Below are positions 42,712 to 49,774 of a stretch of DNA of 64,000 nt, one piece after another; within the stretch, counting starts at the first letter, position 1, and the number at the start of each line of letters is the position of its first letter. The position numbers and the translations under genes were made by a program. Below the pieces are notes generated by a model. That model made no database searches and was not told where the DNA came from. It worked only from the letters and a program-made list of their open reading frames with translations. Source of the stretch: Streptomyces sp. NRRL S-337 (GTDB lineage: Bacteria > Actinomycetota > Actinomycetes > Streptomycetales > Streptomycetaceae); the NCBI RefSeq assembly GCF_000720175.1, contig NZ_JOIX01000025.1:1-64000 (forward strand). Direction: 5' to 3'.

Positions 42712-43356
42712 ATGACCAGCCGCCCAGGGCCCGCCCCGCAGCGCAGCCACGCCCGCTCCAACCGCGCCCGCATCCTGGCCACCGCCCGCGAGGAGCTCAG
42801 CCGCAACCCCGAAGCGAACCTGGAGGAGATCGCCCGCGCGGCCGGTGTCGTCCGCCGCACGCTCTACGGCCACTTCCCCAACCGCCAGGCCCTGATCGCC
42901 GCACTCGCTGACGAGGCCGCACAGTCGCTGGAGGAGGCCTTCACCTCGGTGCGGCAGTCCGACGCCGCGCCCGCGACGGCCCTGGCCCGCAAGACCCTGG
43001 CGGTCTGGGCCGTCGGCGACCGCTACCGCATGCTCATCGCCCTCGGCCGCCGCGATCTGGGCGAGGAGGGCATCCGCGCCGCGCTCGCCCCGGTTCGCGC
43101 GGAGGCGACCTCGATCCTGGAACGCGGCCAGCGGGAAGGCGTCTTCTCCGACCACCTCCCCGCCCCGGTCCTCGCCCAGGCCCTGGAATCCCTCACCCTG
43201 ACCCTCATCGAGGCGCAGGACCCGTCCTCCTGGCACGACCCCGCCGGCGATGCGACCGCCCTGGCCGTCCTCATCGCCGCGGGCCTCACCCCGGCCTCGG
43301 CGCGTACCTGCCTGCGGTCCGCCCGCGCGGAGGAGGGCCACGGCCCTGCCGACTAG
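42712..43356 (+). CDS. TetR family repressor of the divergent exporter
   Basis: 214 residues. ATG 42712 with AGGAG nine bases upstream; a longer version from ATG 42676 is possible. HTH region: RARILATAREELSRNPEANL, then IARAAGVVRRTLYGHFPNRQ. The C-terminal domain is helical (TSILERGQREGVFSDHLPAP). The palindromes just upstream and the divergent drug exporter make an autoregulated, drug-inducible repressor the natural reading. Confidence 0.92.
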   Translation: MTSRPGPAPQRSHARSNRARILATAREELSRNPEANLEEIARAAGVVRRTLYGHFPNRQALIAALADEAAQSLEEAFTSVRQSDAAPATALARKTLAVWAVGDRYRMLIALGRRDLGEEGIRAALAPVRAEATSILERGQREGVFSDHLPAPVLAQALESLTLTLIEAQDPSSWHDPAGDATALAVLIAAGLTPASARTCLRSARAEEGHGPAD

Positions 43357-43374
43357 CCCCGACCCGCCTGCCGG

Positions 43375-43560
43375 CTAGAGCTGTTGCTGGATCCACCAGA
43401 AGGCGAGGCCGACCGCACCCGTGCCGAGGCCGTAGCAGGTGCCGCGTAGCAGATGGGCGGCCGCGTCGCGGCGGTGGCGACGCGCCCACCGCCTCAGGCG
43501 GACGACCCGGGTCACCCGCGCCGGATCCCGGTCCTGCGGCGGGCGCTTGCGCTTCCTCAT
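43375..43560 (-). CDS. Small basic protein with one hydrophobic helix, 61 aa
   Basis: Very basic N-terminus (MRKRKRPPQDRDPARVTRVV) followed by GTCYGLGTGAVGLAFWWIQ, a probable single TM helix. It lies 15 bp after the stop of the helical protein gene of the sigma operon and is likely its third gene. No family is recognised. Confidence 0.65.
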   Translation of the reverse strand: MRKRKRPPQDRDPARVTRVVRLRRWARRHRRDAAAHLLRGTCYGLGTGAVGLAFWWIQQQL

Positions 43561-43575
43561 GCGATGTCCTTCGTC

Positions 43576-44298
43576 TCAGCGGTGCTGCGCACAGTCCTGC
43601 AGGCGGCGGGCGATCTCGAGATCCGGCCGGCACACCAGCACGTCGTCCGTTTCCTCCCGGGTCGCCAGCCGCTCGACCTCGGCGGTGAGCCCGGGCTCCC
43701 TGACCCGTACGGGCGGGCAGTTGCGCCGCACGTACGTCGCGAACAGGCCCATCCCCTCCATGAAGGCGTCGTCGGGTCCGTCCAGGCAGTTCTGCAGCAG
43801 GTCGATCCAGTGCTCGGCCTCGGCGACCTCGCCCCGGCCGAGGTGGTGCAGGTGCAGGCAGTAGGCAGCGGCCCTGTTACCGGCACCGGCGGCGAACTGC
43901 CACCAGAACTGGGCGCTTTCCGGATGGTCCGCGAGGGACAGCATGCAGGCGAAGACCTGCGCGCCGTCGACATCGAGGTCCTCCAGGTCGTCCTCGTCCA
44001 CCAGCAGCGCGGTGCAGTCCTCGGTGCCGCCGCCCGCGCCCTCCTCACCACCGCCCTTCCGGCCGATCGCCTCCGCCAGCCGCTCGACGTGCACGGCGGC
44101 GCCGGGCTGGTCGAGCACCCACCGGACGACCACGGACAGCTGCTGCCGGGCCAGCGAGACCGGCGGCACGTCACCGGCCGGCGGCACGTAGCCGGCGTCC
44201 TCCGCCAGCCGCCGCAGCCCCGCCCCGACGTCGAACGCGCGCCGCCTGACGTGCAGCCTTCCTCCGGCCTCCGCAAGGAGCCGCTCCACACTGCTCAC
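43576..44298 (-). CDS. Helical protein coupled to an ECF-like sigma factor, 240 aa
   Basis: GTG 44298 overlaps the sigma gene stop (GTGA). The protein is largely helical and rich in Ala, Glu and Leu: SSVERLLAEAGGRLHVRRRA, then QLSVVVRWVLDQPGAAVHVE. Its middle (GNRAAAYCLHLHHLGRGEVA) resembles a TPR/Sel1-like repeat. There is no TM helix, so it is not a standard membrane anti-sigma factor. Translational coupling suggests it controls or assists the sigma factor. This pair is common in Streptomyces as far as I recall, but I do not know a function. Confidence 0.8.
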   Translation of the reverse strand: MSSVERLLAEAGGRLHVRRRAFDVGAGLRRLAEDAGYVPPAGDVPPVSLARQQLSVVVRWVLDQPGAAVHVERLAEAIGRKGGGEEGAGGGTEDCTALLVDEDDLEDLDVDGAQVFACMLSLADHPESAQFWWQFAAGAGNRAAAYCLHLHHLGRGEVAEAEHWIDLLQNCLDGPDDAFMEGMGLFATYVRRNCPPVRVREPGLTAEVERLATREETDDVLVCRPDLEIARRLQDCAQHR

Positions 44299-44810
44299 TT
44301 CGGGTCCCCCTCTCCCCTGATGTACGACGCCATGGCCCGCTCCAGGCGCTCCTTCGCCTTGCGGCAGTGGTAGTCGACGGTGCTGTTGGTCACGCCCAGG
44401 TACCAGCTGATCTCGCAGGTCTCGCACCGCAGCACGTACCGCAGCACGATGACGTCGAACTGTCGCGGCGGCAGACTGCACAGCGCGCGGTACAACCCGG
44501 TCTCGCCGCGCAGCAGCGCCAACCGCTTCCGGAATCCGCCCAGTTGCTCCGATATGACGACCCGGCGCAGGATGGCCCAGGTCTGCTGCTGGAGGTTGCT
44601 CTCCTCCAGGAGGGCGTCCCAGTGGCACAGAATCTCCAGGAACGCCCGGTGCACCGCCTCCTCGGCGGCGTCGTTGCCGTCGAGGTGCAGCAGCGCGTAC
44701 CGGTGAAACGCGTCCTGGTTCGCCAGGTAGAGCGCCTCGAACTCCAGCGGGAGGGGCAGCACCGCCTCCGCCACCGGACTGCCGTCCTCCGCATGGACAT
44801 CTTCGGTCAT
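44295..44810 (-). CDS. ECF-like sigma factor
   Basis: 171 residues. Region 2 is recognisable in EFEALYLANQDAFHRYALLH with AAEEAVHRAFLEILCHWDAL. Region 4 is CSLPPRQFDVIVLRYVLRCE with the HTH in CEISWYLGVTNSTVDYHCRK. The linker between the regions is short, as in ECF factors. The ATG follows a GAGGACC-type site. The 432-bp upstream gap probably holds an autoregulated promoter. Its partner gene is coupled downstream. Confidence 0.88.
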   Translation of the reverse strand: MTEDVHAEDGSPVAEAVLPLPLEFEALYLANQDAFHRYALLHLDGNDAAEEAVHRAFLEILCHWDALLEESNLQQQTWAILRRVVISEQLGGFRKRLALLRGETGLYRALCSLPPRQFDVIVLRYVLRCETCEISWYLGVTNSTVDYHCRKAKERLERAMASYIRGEGDPK

Positions 44811-45242
44811 GGGTCCTCTTCATTGAGGCTGGAAGGTAAGGGCGAACGTCAACTCCGGTCGCGCCACCCACTGATGACGCCCACTCAACCCGACCAACCG
44901 GCCGAACACGCATGCCTCGGCGGCCGAATATCACCCATTGATCACCATGCGCTGCGCAGCGTAATGGCCTACCCAGTGGTAGCGGACCGTGAGCTGCCGC
45001 TTCACGGGAGGCACCCCACAAGGGTCTACACCTTTTTCCGACGAGCGGTGACGCACCTCACAGGCGCGCGCCACCCGCAGGCGGCGTCCGCCACCCGGCA
45101 CCACCTCACCAACCTGACGTGGCAACACCTTCACCCGCTGTAGGCGAACGGTCCGAATAGTGAGCGTTCACGCCATACGGGCAGGTCGGACCCCCAGACT
45201 TTTCCGGCTCACCGACGTCTCACCCAATGAACAGGCACGACC
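44811..45242. other. 432-bp divergent region before the sigma factor and permease
   Basis: No supported gene. GC is lower than average. CGCTGCGCAGCG at 44950-44961 is a perfect 12-bp palindrome about 140 bp from the sigma gene. Promoters for the sigma operon (minus) and the permease (plus) should lie here. A 67-codon minus-strand frame ending near 44931 has no ribosome site and is not accepted. Confidence 0.5.
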
Positions 45243-46655
45243 ATGAGCCGGACAAACACCCGGTCCCCCGAGGACCCCCCGCAGGCCGCACCGGACGGCG
45301 AGTCCGTGTTGTCGCACGGCCTCAAGCAGCGTCATCTGTCGATGATCGCGCTCGGCGGGGTCATCGGCGCGGGACTCTTCGTCGGCTCCGGAGCCGGTAT
45401 CGCAGCGGCCGGGCCGGCCATCGTGCTGCTCTTCGTCGGGGCCGGCGCCCTGGTCATGCTGATCATGAGGATGCTCGGCGAGATGTCCGCCGCCCGGCCC
45501 TCCACCGGCTCCTTCTCGGTGCACGCGGAGCAGGAGCTCGGCGCGTGGGCCGGGGTCACCTCGGGCTGGATGTACTGGCTGATGCTCTGCGCCGGCGTGG
45601 CCGCCGAGGCCACCGCGGCCGGCACGATCATGCACACCTGGGTGCCGTTCCTCCCCGGCTACGGCTGGGTGGCGGTCTTCATGGCGTTCTTCTGCGCCAG
45701 CAATCTGACCGCCGTCAAGAACTTCGGGGAGTTCGAGTTCTGGTTCGCCGCGATCAAGGTCGCGACGATCGTGGCCTTCCTGGTGCTGGGTGTGCTGGGC
45801 ATCCTCGGAGTCTTCGGCAACCCGCCCGGCACCCGCCACCTCACCGGCCACGGCGGCTTCTTCCCCACCGGCGCCGCCGGGCTCGCCGCCGGGCTGCTCA
45901 CCACCATCTCCGGCTTCGCCGGTCTGGAGACCGTCACCATCGCAGCGGCGGAGTCCGACCATCCGAGCCGGAACGTGGCCCGCGCCGTCCGCACCGCCGT
46001 CTGGCGCATCGCCGTCTTCTACATCGGCTCCATGGCCGTGGTCGTCACCCTCGTCCCGTGGAACGACCCGAAGGTCGCCACGGAGGGCCCGTACGTCACC
46101 GTGCTCGACCGGCTCGGCATCCCGGCCGCCGGCACGATCATGCAGGTCGTGGTGCTGGTGGCACTGCTCTCCGCGATGAACGCCAACATCTATGGCTCCT
46201 CGCGCATGGCGTACTCCCTCGTCAACCGGGGCCAGGGCCCGCGCTTCCTGAGCCGGGTCACCCGGGGCGTGCCGGCCGCGGCGGTGCTGGCGTCCTGCGC
46301 CTTCGGCTTCGCCGCCGTGATCGCCGGAATCGTCTGGCCGACCACCGTGTTCGCCTGGCTGCTGAACATCGCCGGCTGCGCGGTGCTGGTCGTCTGGTCC
46401 ATCGTCTGCCTCACCCAGCTGAGGATGCGCCGCCGCCTGGAGCGCGAGGCACCCGAGCTGCTCTCCGTGCGGATGTGGGGCTTCCCGTACCTGACCTGGC
46501 TGGCGTTCGCCGCCATCCTCGGCATCTTCGCCGTCATGGCCGCCTCGGCCGACGGCCGCCATCAACTCGCCGGAACAGCCCTCGTGGTGGCCGCCCTGGC
46601 CACCGCGGGCCACCTCAGGCAGCGGCGCGGTCGGCGGGAGAAGAGCGGGGGGTGA
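45243..46655 (+). CDS. Amino-acid permease (APC family, GabP/ProY-like)
   Basis: 470 residues with about 12 hydrophobic helices. The N-terminal signature is VLSHGLKQRHLSMIALGGVIGAGLFVGSG, and GFAGLETVTIAAAESDHPSRNV is the conserved region after helix 5 in amino acid/GABA permeases. It imports an amino acid with a proton. A divergent sigma factor operon lies 430 bp upstream. The 3' end abuts the decayed STAND gene on the other strand. Confidence 0.93.
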   Translation: MSRTNTRSPEDPPQAAPDGESVLSHGLKQRHLSMIALGGVIGAGLFVGSGAGIAAAGPAIVLLFVGAGALVMLIMRMLGEMSAARPSTGSFSVHAEQELGAWAGVTSGWMYWLMLCAGVAAEATAAGTIMHTWVPFLPGYGWVAVFMAFFCASNLTAVKNFGEFEFWFAAIKVATIVAFLVLGVLGILGVFGNPPGTRHLTGHGGFFPTGAAGLAAGLLTTISGFAGLETVTIAAAESDHPSRNVARAVRTAVWRIAVFYIGSMAVVVTLVPWNDPKVATEGPYVTVLDRLGIPAAGTIMQVVVLVALLSAMNANIYGSSRMAYSLVNRGQGPRFLSRVTRGVPAAAVLASCAFGFAAVIAGIVWPTTVFAWLLNIAGCAVLVVWSIVCLTQLRMRRRLEREAPELLSVRMWGFPYLTWLAFAAILGIFAVMAASADGRHQLAGTALVVAALATAGHLRQRRGRREKSGG

Positions 46656-47440
46656 GGCGGGGGGCCGGGCCGGTCCCCCGGCGCCAGCCACCCGGCCAGG
46701 TCGGCGAAGGCGGCCGGCGGCCTGCCGCGGACCCGGGCCGCCGCGATGCGCAGCGCCAGCGGAAGTCCTCCGCACCGCTCGGCGATCCGCGCCGCGTGAC
46801 GGGCCACCTCGTCGCCGGCCGGTCCGCCCGTCCCGGCGCCGGGGCGGGTGGCCGCCTCCAGCAGCAGCCGGACGGCAGCATCGTGCGGCAGCACGTCGAG
46901 GCCGATGCGATGGGCCTCGTCCACCGCGAGGAGCCGCCGTCTGCTGGAGACCAGCAGCCTGCTCCCGCCGGGCGGGGGCAGCATGGTGTGCCCCTGAGCG
47001 CTGTCGTGTGCGTTGTCCAGCACGACGAGCACGGGCCGCTCCGCCAGGTGCCGGCGGTAGACGGCGGCGCGGTCCTCGGCATGCACCGGAGCTGCCGCTT
47101 CCGGGAGGCCAGTTGGTGCAACAGGCGCCCGAGTGCCTCCCCGGGTGTCAGCGGGGGCACACCCGGCTCATGTCCCCGCAGATCGACGTAGAGCAGGCTG
47201 CCGGGGAACCGCCGTAGCCGTAGCGCGGCATGGGCGGCCTGGATCAGGAGCTCGCTCTTGCCCACGCCGCCCGGGCCCGTCACCAGGCAGACGGCCTGGC
47301 CTGTCGAGCCGTCCCGGGCCTCCAGCGCCGCCACCAGAAGGCCAGTTCCGCCTCGTGGCCGATGTGGACCGACGACGGCGGCGGCAGCGCGCTGGACGGC
47401 GTGCCCACGGGCTGCTGCGCGTCAAAGGATCACAGGGTCC
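46640..47440 (-). pseudogene. Decayed AfsR-like STAND NTPase gene
   Basis: Fragments in different frames on the minus strand follow the order of an NB-ARC protein. PSSVHIGHEAELA comes first (near 47380). MAALEARDGSTGQAVCLVTG with Walker A GPGGVGKSELLIQAAH follows in another frame (47334 onward). After a second shift near 47100 comes RPVLVVLDNAHDSAQGHTML, LLVSSRRRLLAVDEAHRIGL and ERCGGLPLALRIAA. There are at least two frameshifts, and no effector or TPR region. It is truncated where the permease gene ends. It looks like the leftover of a STAND gene next to the intact TIR-STAND operon. Confidence 0.8.
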
Positions 47441-49334
47441 CACCCAGCCACCGTACACAGGCCAGGGCGCCCCGGAGGAACTCGTCCGCCTCCGGCGATC
47501 CGGGCGCGGGCGGCGGCCGGTGCTCCCGGCCCACGGCGAAGGCGTGGCGGACAACCGGTGCGTTCGGCAACCCGAACTCCGTTGCGCGGTACAGGACTTC
47601 GCGGGCCGCTGTCACGCGCACGCCCTCGGACAGCAGCCGGTAGCGAAGCGCGTCGAGGCAGAAGCGGGAGGCGAGCCAGGCATCCCGCACCGGGTCCGTG
47701 CGCTGTCGGTCGGCGGCCGTCAGCCGGGTCCACAGCACGCTCTCCGCGTTCTGCGCCCAGAACCGGGCCTCGCCCACCACCTCCGGAACGGTCGGCCAGC
47801 CGAGTCCGGCCTCCTCCAGCGTGCCCAGGATCGGGTGGCGTTCCGCCAGCAGACGGCAGGCGACCAGCGGCGCGCGGGCCGGCCCGGCCGCCTCGGTGAC
47901 GTTCACCCGCAGGGTGGCCAGGTGCCGGTTCATGGCCGCGGCCAGCGCGTACCAGCGCTCCTGGCACGGGTCGTCGTCGATGACGACGGTGATGTCGATG
48001 TCGCTGAAGCGGCTGACGGCGGCCGGGTCGAGCGCCGACCCGGTGAGGACGGCGGCCAGGACACCCGGCCGGCCGTGCAGGACATCGCGTGCCCAGGCCG
48101 CAATGTCCGCCGGAGGCAGGAACGCGGGGCGGACGGGGGCAGGATCGGCCGTCGGCCGCGCGACGCCCGAGGCTGCGCCCTCCACCCGGCGCAGCCGTAC
48201 GGTCCGGCCGGCACCCAGCATCGAGCGCAACGCCGCGGCGATCGTGGTCCGTTGAAGGGGCGTGGCGGGACAGGGGTCATCGTGCTCCACAACGATGTCG
48301 TCCCCGTCCCGGGTGACCCGGGTGACGCCGAGGTCCAGTTGCCGGCAGAGCTTCGCCAGATCGATGCTCCGAACGCCGCGGTCTTCGGGCTCGGCCAGCA
48401 GCGCGTGCTGGGTACGCGCGGCGAGCAGCTGCAGTCGCGGGCCGGGCCGCCGGCACGCGCATGTGCCGTCCAACCAGCGGCCTCTGTCGCCGTTCACATA
48501 GCGCAGCAGCGGCATGGCGCGGTTGACCAGCGGCGTCACCGCGATGTCGCCGGCCACACCGGGCGGCAGCGGGTCCCCCGCCGCTCCCACCACCTCCAGG
48601 AACACCCCCGTCTCCTCGACGTGATAGGTGCCGGTCCCCCCGCACTCGTGCGCGACGATGCCGGCCTCGGCGAGCGTGTAGAGGGCGGTGACCGGGCAGT
48701 CGAAGGTCTCCCGGATCCGCTCCCGCAGGCCCGGGGTGAACTGCTCACCGGACAGCACGACCAGCCGCGGTCCGGCCCCGCACGACGGGCCGAGGCGATC
48801 GCACAGGGCCGCCATCACACTCGGCATCACGGTGATCACCTGGCCGTGCAAGTCCTCGACCGCGGAACGGAATTCCTCGTCCGGCAACTGCCAGGCACGG
48901 CTGAGGTTCCACTTGACCAGCCGGGCACCGGGCGGGTCCGCCGCGACCGAGGCCCGGGAGGCGGACGCCAGGTGGAGGGTCAGATGCGTGATCGACGGCT
49001 CGGTGTGCGCGCCGAGATGGCGCCGTACGTGCCGGATCAGCGCGGCGAGTTCCGCTTGCTGCGCCGCCTCGTCGACCACGATCTCCAGGGGTGCGCCGGT
49101 CGTCCCGGTGGTGTGCACCCGCCGCCACCGGCGGGCGTCCCCCTCGGCCGACCACAGGCGCGGCCGCTCGGTCCTGACGTCCGTACGGCGCAGCAGCGGC
49201 AGGCGGCGCAGGGTGGCGACCGCGTTCTCGGCGGTGACCGGTTCCGGTGGGATCAGCGTCTGGTAGTGGGGAACGTGCCGGCGGGCGTGGTGGAGCAGTG
49301 CGGCGAGCGCCGTCGGCGCGGGCTGGCCGGTCAT
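47430..49334 (-). CDS. PaaK-like adenylating enzyme fused to a nucleotidyltransferase
   Basis: 634 residues; ATG 49334 overlaps the preceding stop (ATGA). The N-terminal ~400 residues are an adenylate-forming enzyme like phenylacetate-CoA ligase: P-loop HTTGTTGAPLEI near residue 75, LYTLAEAGIVAHECGG, and GDIAVTPLVNRAMPLLRYVN with NGDRGRW. From about 435 a polymerase-beta-type nucleotidyltransferase follows (VLTGSALDPAAVSRFSDIDI: GS...DxD), with a helical C-terminus like aminoglycoside adenyltransferases. I know no characterised enzyme with this fusion. The substrate is unknown: it may activate an acid or modify a small molecule or protein. It is the third gene of the TIR-STAND operon. Confidence 0.85.
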   Translation of the reverse strand: MTGQPAPTALAALLHHARRHVPHYQTLIPPEPVTAENAVATLRRLPLLRRTDVRTERPRLWSAEGDARRWRRVHTTGTTGAPLEIVVDEAAQQAELAALIRHVRRHLGAHTEPSITHLTLHLASASRASVAADPPGARLVKWNLSRAWQLPDEEFRSAVEDLHGQVITVMPSVMAALCDRLGPSCGAGPRLVVLSGEQFTPGLRERIRETFDCPVTALYTLAEAGIVAHECGGTGTYHVEETGVFLEVVGAAGDPLPPGVAGDIAVTPLVNRAMPLLRYVNGDRGRWLDGTCACRRPGPRLQLLAARTQHALLAEPEDRGVRSIDLAKLCRQLDLGVTRVTRDGDDIVVEHDDPCPATPLQRTTIAAALRSMLGAGRTVRLRRVEGAASGVARPTADPAPVRPAFLPPADIAAWARDVLHGRPGVLAAVLTGSALDPAAVSRFSDIDITVVIDDDPCQERWYALAAAMNRHLATLRVNVTEAAGPARAPLVACRLLAERHPILGTLEEAGLGWPTVPEVVGEARFWAQNAESVLWTRLTAADRQRTDPVRDAWLASRFCLDALRYRLLSEGVRVTAAREVLYRATEFGLPNAPVVRHAFAVGREHRPPPAPGSPEADEFLRGALACVRWLGGTL

Positions 49335-49774
49335 CCCGGAAGCCAATCGGCGGCTTCCTGGTCGACCTCGGCCAGGAAGCCGGACAGTTCCTGGATGTCA
49401 TGGCCGCCGGCGGCCCAGAATTCGGCGAGCGCGGCGGGACCGCTCTCCTCCCCGGGTTCTCCGGCAACGGGAGCGTGCAGCGCGTGGGCCCGGTAGTTGA
49501 CCATGCTGACCAGCCGCAGCAGGTCCGCGGTGTTCCCGCCCTCGGCGGCCCAGCGGCTGCGCAGTTCGGCGAATCCCTCCGCGCCGTCCGGCACCGCTTC
49601 GGCCGACCGTGAGGCGTGCACCAGCAGGCGCAGATGGCCGCGCAGCAGCACCCCGGTCCGTTTGCTCATCCGGGCGGGGACGTTCTGGAGGAACGCCTCG
49701 TGCAGATAGTCCGGCAGTTCGGCGGCACGCAGCGTCGACCGCATCACCCGTACCGGCGTCTTGCGTCGAATCAC
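49331..49774 (-). CDS. 147-aa helical protein of the TIR-STAND operon
   Basis: GTG 49774 overlaps the TIR-STAND stop (GTGA), and its own stop overlaps the next start (ATGA). It is mostly helical (STLRAAELPDYLHEAFLQNV, then DLLRLVSMVNYRAHALHAPV) and ends acidic (DIQELSGFLAEVDQEAADWL). There is no phosphopantetheine site or signal peptide. Not recognised. The tight coupling between the TIR gene and the adenylase suggests a linker, inhibitor or substrate of one of them. Confidence 0.8.
   Translation of the reverse strand: MIRRKTPVRVMRSTLRAAELPDYLHEAFLQNVPARMSKRTGVLLRGHLRLLVHASRSAEAVPDGAEGFAELRSRWAAEGGNTADLLRLVSMVNYRAHALHAPVAGEPGEESGPAALAEFWAAGGHDIQELSGFLAEVDQEAADWLPG

Noticed and set aside
44931..45134. 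67-codon minus-strand ORF between sigma factor and permease
   Set aside because: No ribosome-binding site, poor codon use, overlaps expected promoters.
47133..49496. 787-codon plus-strand frame
   Set aside because: Antisense to the adenylase-nucleotidyltransferase gene; composition is of shadow type.
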